Shown here: positions 61,515 through 64,000 of the stretch, one piece after another
How positions within the stretch are numbered: the first letter of the stretch is position 1
Layout of the letters: the number at the start of each line of letters is the position of its first letter
Source: Chitinophagaceae bacterium
GTDB taxonomy: Bacteria > Bacteroidota > Bacteroidia > Chitinophagales > Chitinophagaceae
NCBI GenBank assembly: GCA_023957575.1
Contig: JAMLGU010000006.1
Location: 62,001-126,000 of the forward strand
DNA: 64,000 bases
Reading direction: 5' to 3'
Program-made: the position numbers and the translations under genes
The notes under the pieces: model-generated
What the model saw: the letters and a program-made list of their open reading frames with translations, nothing else
Database searches by the model: none
What the model was told of the DNA's origin: nothing

Positions 61515-62705
61515 ATGACCAGAAAAAATTTACAAGTATTCATATTTATTATACTGTCGTTTTGTTGTACTGCAAGGACTTTATTGGCTCAAAATACAGA
61601 ACCGGTTAAAATAGATCCAAAGCCTTTTGATGATAACTCTCGCCATTGGTATGGCATATTTGATAAGCATAATGTAATCAACTCGCATGAGGATCAGAAA
61701 CGGTATTTGCCAACTGATGTATTAAAAATTGCCGATAATATTTTATTGTTTCAAAAAGTCAATGGAGGATGGCCTAAAAACTACGATATGTTTGCTATAC
61801 TGACAGGGACTCAGGTAGATAGTCTTATAGCTACAAAAAATGTTTTGAATACTACTTTTGATAACGGGACGACCTATACACAAATTCACGCACTGGCAAT
61901 AGCTTATTCTGTAAGTAAGGCAGAGAGGTATAAAGCAGCCGCCATTAATGGCTTGCAATTCATTCTGAATGCGCAGTACGACAATGGCGGGTGGCCACAG
62001 TATTATCCGCTAAAAAAAGATTATAGCAGAAAAATCACATTAAACGATGGAAATTTTGAAGGTATTTTGAAGCTGTTGAAAAATATAAATGACAGAGATT
62101 CGCTGTACGATTTTATAGATAAAAAATTGTTTGACAAACTTGAAAAATCGTATCAAAATGGGATTGAATGTCTTTTGAAAATACAGATTAAAGATAAAGG
62201 GGCTTTAACCGCCTGGTGCCAGCAATATGATGAAATTTCTTTGGAACCATCCTGGGCTCGCAAATTTGAACCGCCAAGTATTTGCAATGGAGAGAGCGCC
62301 GGTATCGTATTATTTTTGATGAGTTTGAAAAATCCGAATGAAAAAATAATAAAAGCAATACAATCCGCCGTGGGATGGTTTGAAGATTCGAAGATTTTTA
62401 ATACACGAGTTGAAACGGTTAAGGCGGAAATGATGAATACGTCTTATCGTAAATCTACTACTGATAGAATTGTGGTGGTTGATTCCACGGCGCCCCCCAT
62501 CTGGACACGTTATTATGAATTGGGAACACATCGGCCATTATTTTGCAACCGGGATGGGAAAGTGGTTTATACACTTGCCGAAGTGGAAAGGGAGAGGCGC
62601 GATGGATACGGCTGGTACACCTATGCACCCCAAAAGGTGTTGGATAAATACTTCAAATGGCAGAAAAAATACGCTCCGGATGAGAATGTATTAATGGCCC
62701 ATTAG
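61515..62705 (+). CDS. Pectate lyase, PL10 family
   Basis: This 396-residue secreted enzyme has a signal peptide (NLQVFIFIILSFCCTARTLL). It contains paired repeats typical of the PL10 alpha/alpha barrel: KVNGGWPKNYDMFAIL, DNGTTYTQIHALAIAY and YDNGGWPQYYPLKKDYS. The C-terminal motif RYYELGTHRPLFCNRDGKVV carries the conserved arginine. It cleaves polygalacturonate by beta-elimination. The following SusC receptor gene suggests a pectin utilisation locus that continues past the window edge. Confidence 0.9.
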   Translation: MTRKNLQVFIFIILSFCCTARTLLAQNTEPVKIDPKPFDDNSRHWYGIFDKHNVINSHEDQKRYLPTDVLKIADNILLFQKVNGGWPKNYDMFAILTGTQVDSLIATKNVLNTTFDNGTTYTQIHALAIAYSVSKAERYKAAAINGLQFILNAQYDNGGWPQYYPLKKDYSRKITLNDGNFEGILKLLKNINDRDSLYDFIDKKLFDKLEKSYQNGIECLLKIQIKDKGALTAWCQQYDEISLEPSWARKFEPPSICNGESAGIVLFLMSLKNPNEKIIKAIQSAVGWFEDSKIFNTRVETVKAEMMNTSYRKSTTDRIVVVDSTAPPIWTRYYELGTHRPLFCNRDGKVVYTLAEVERERRDGYGWYTYAPQKVLDKYFKWQKKYAPDENVLMAH

Positions 62706-62828
62706 TAACGTTTTTTTGAGTTTTTAGTCTTTTGCACTTCAAAAAACTGAAAAATATCACGATAACGTTTGCGTAAATAAATTCATTGAATTAGTTTTTT
62801 TCTTAAAGAATAGTTAATAATCTTGCAT

Positions 62829-62844
62829 TGCGAAAACGGTTGCA
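62829..62844 (+). promoter_or_regulatory. LacI/GalR-type site at the SusC promoter
   Basis: TGCGAAAACGGTTGCA fits the LacI/GalR-type pattern with central CG, though the palindrome is imperfect. TAATCTTG (62818-62825), a near -7 box, lies just before it, so a bound repressor would cover the transcription start. AACGTTTGCG at 62764 is another possible half-site. Confidence 0.45.
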
Positions 62845-62889
62845 CGGGCTAAAATGTGCTCCTTAATTTTTAACTTAAAAATTTGTCGT

Positions 62890-64000
62890 ATGAATAAATA
62901 TTTATTTCTGTTCATTTTTCTTTTTATAGGATTAACATCCCTTTTGGCTCAAACCCGGCAGGTAAAAGGTACCGTAATGGATGACACAGGAAATCCGCTT
63001 GTGGGAGTAACCGTTACTTTGGAAGGCACTGCCATTGCTACCCAAACAAATGAGGCAGGGGAGTTCACGCTTAATATATCGGGAACCGGAAAACTTTTAT
63101 TTACGGCGGTTGGATATGATTCTCAAAGTGTGGTAATAACAGGCAACCAAATGAATGTTGCTTTAATTAAAAAAATAGTTTCCGGCGATGAGGTAGTAGT
63201 GATAGGGTATGGCACTTCAAAGAGAAAAGACCTTACGGGAGCTATTTCCTCCATTTCTTCTAATGAATTGATGAAAGCGCCGGTGGCAAATGCAGCCGAA
63301 GCCCTTACCGGTCGACTGGCAGGTGTGCAGATAGCTGCTACGGAGGGTTCTCCGGATGCAGCGCTTAAAATCAGAGTGCGTGGCGGCGGGTCTATTACCG
63401 GTGATAATACACCGCTCTTTATAGTTGATGGGTTTCCGGTTGCTAATATTTCGGATATTGCCCCTGGCGATATAGAGTCTATTGATGTGTTGAAAGATGC
63501 ATCTTCTACCGCAATTTACGGATCACGCGGTGCAAATGGAGTGGTAATCGTAACCACAAAAAACGGGAAAGCTGGAAAATTCTCGGTAAATTACAATGTA
63601 TTTGGCGGGTATAGAAAATTGGCAAAGAAACTGGATGTGCTTTCTCCGTCTGACTATGTAAAATGGCAATACGAAAATGCACTGCTTGATAATAAGTTGA
63701 ATGAAAGGTATGTAAAGTATTTTGGCAATTGGCAGGATATAGACCTTTACAACGAAGTTACTCCAAATGACTGGCAGGAGTTGGTTTTTGGGCGAATCGG
63801 CAATCTTGTCAACCATAATCTGAGCCTTAATGGCGGTACCGATAAAATGCGTTATGCAGCAAGTTATACAGGCATACGTGATAAAGCCATTATGATTCTA
63901 TCTGGGTATAAAAGAGATAATCTAAGTCTCAAACTCAATAATAAACCAAACTCCAAAGTGACGCTTGATTTTTCTGCGAGGTATTCAAATACTACTATCG
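62890..64000 (+). CDS. SusC/RagA TonB-linked outer membrane receptor (3' partial)
   Basis: The frame starts at ATG 62890 and is open to the right window edge (370 codons visible). It begins with a signal peptide (MNKYLFLFIFLFIGLTSLLA), then a carboxypeptidase-like regulatory domain (VKGTVMDDTGNPLVGVTVTL). A short hinge with VVVIGYGTSKRKDLTGAISS follows, and the plug domain shows PVANAAEALTGRLAGVQIA, RVRGGGSITGDNTPLFIVDG and DASSTAIYGSRGANGVVIVT. These proteins import large oligosaccharides with a SusD partner, expected downstream of the window. Next to the PL10 lyase, pectin fragments are the likely substrate. Confidence 0.95.
   Translation, partial: MNKYLFLFIFLFIGLTSLLAQTRQVKGTVMDDTGNPLVGVTVTLEGTAIATQTNEAGEFTLNISGTGKLLFTAVGYDSQSVVITGNQMNVALIKKIVSGDEVVVIGYGTSKRKDLTGAISSISSNELMKAPVANAAEALTGRLAGVQIAATEGSPDAALKIRVRGGGSITGDNTPLFIVDGFPVANISDIAPGDIESIDVLKDASSTAIYGSRGANGVVIVTTKNGKAGKFSVNYNVFGGYRKLAKKLDVLSPSDYVKWQYENALLDNKLNERYVKYFGNWQDIDLYNEVTPNDWQELVFGRIGNLVNHNLSLNGGTDKMRYAASYTGIRDKAIMILSGYKRDNLSLKLNNKPNSKVTLDFSARYSNTTI

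Noticed and set aside
1..64000. Prophage, integrase or integrative element
   Set aside because: No integrase, terminase, capsid or conjugation gene was seen; mobile content is limited to two IS elements and one IS stump.

Overview
The window looks like chromosome from a member of the Bacteroidota, most likely a Chitinophagaceae-type organism. Several features support this: promoter-like TAnnTTTG boxes, a SusC/RagA receptor, a DUF4293 protein, a 7TM-DISM histidine kinase, a peptide-N-glycosidase-F-like secreted protein with a type IX-like tail, PL10 pectate lyase, GTP-dependent PEP carboxykinase, and heptanucleotide repeats. Most of the window is ordinary housekeeping sequence with short intergenic gaps. 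The assignment rests on protein recognition only; no database was searched.

Layout. 1-1.4 kb: the end of a sugar nucleotidyltransferase and a nitronate monooxygenase. 1.5-5.6 kb: a mobile and defence scar. It holds a complete IS4/IS1634-type insertion sequence, a stump of a second one, an AbiE-type toxin-antitoxin pair whose toxin reading frame is shifted near its end, and a 47-codon stump resembling the end of a DUF1998 (DrmB/helicase-associated) protein. 5.7-17.4 kb: a zinc peptidase, radA, hydrolases, an M42 peptidase, a PNGase-F-like protein, a phosphoesterase, an orphan ABC ATPase, a HAD phosphatase, rpmH and a large helical protein. 17.4-19.9 kb: a 2.5 kb region without convincing protein genes that carries a family of small-RNA-like cassettes. 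20-26 kb: pabB-pabC, a second complete IS, and uvrA.

26-49 kb: an ECF sigma factor, a sugar-metabolism trio, superoxide dismutase, a LuxR-type regulator, odhB, an RsmB-like methyltransferase, mnmA, ssb, efp, accB-accC, glyA, a Crp-like regulator, a 5'-nucleotidase, an amine oxidase, pckG, a beta-lactamase-fold hydrolase and an M15-like protein. 49.9-56.1 kb: a response regulator diverging from a tight five-gene set of E1-like ThiF protein, acyltransferase-like protein, 7TM-DISM histidine kinase, response regulator-kinase hybrid and response regulator. 56-64 kb: a thioredoxin-like protein, tRNA-Thr(CGU), a rhamnulokinase-family kinase, L-fucose isomerase, an outer membrane protein, pectate lyase and the start of a SusC receptor. 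This last part looks like deoxysugar and pectin use, with LacI-type palindromes upstream of the lyase and the receptor.

The two most interesting items are (1) the repeated RNA cassette at 17.4-19.8 kb, which has shared promoters, a shared upstream element, compensatory changes in two stems and a terminator in each copy, and (2) the ThiF/acyltransferase/7TM-kinase set at 49.9-56.1 kb, which has the shape of a signal-making and signal-sensing unit. Functions for both are inference.
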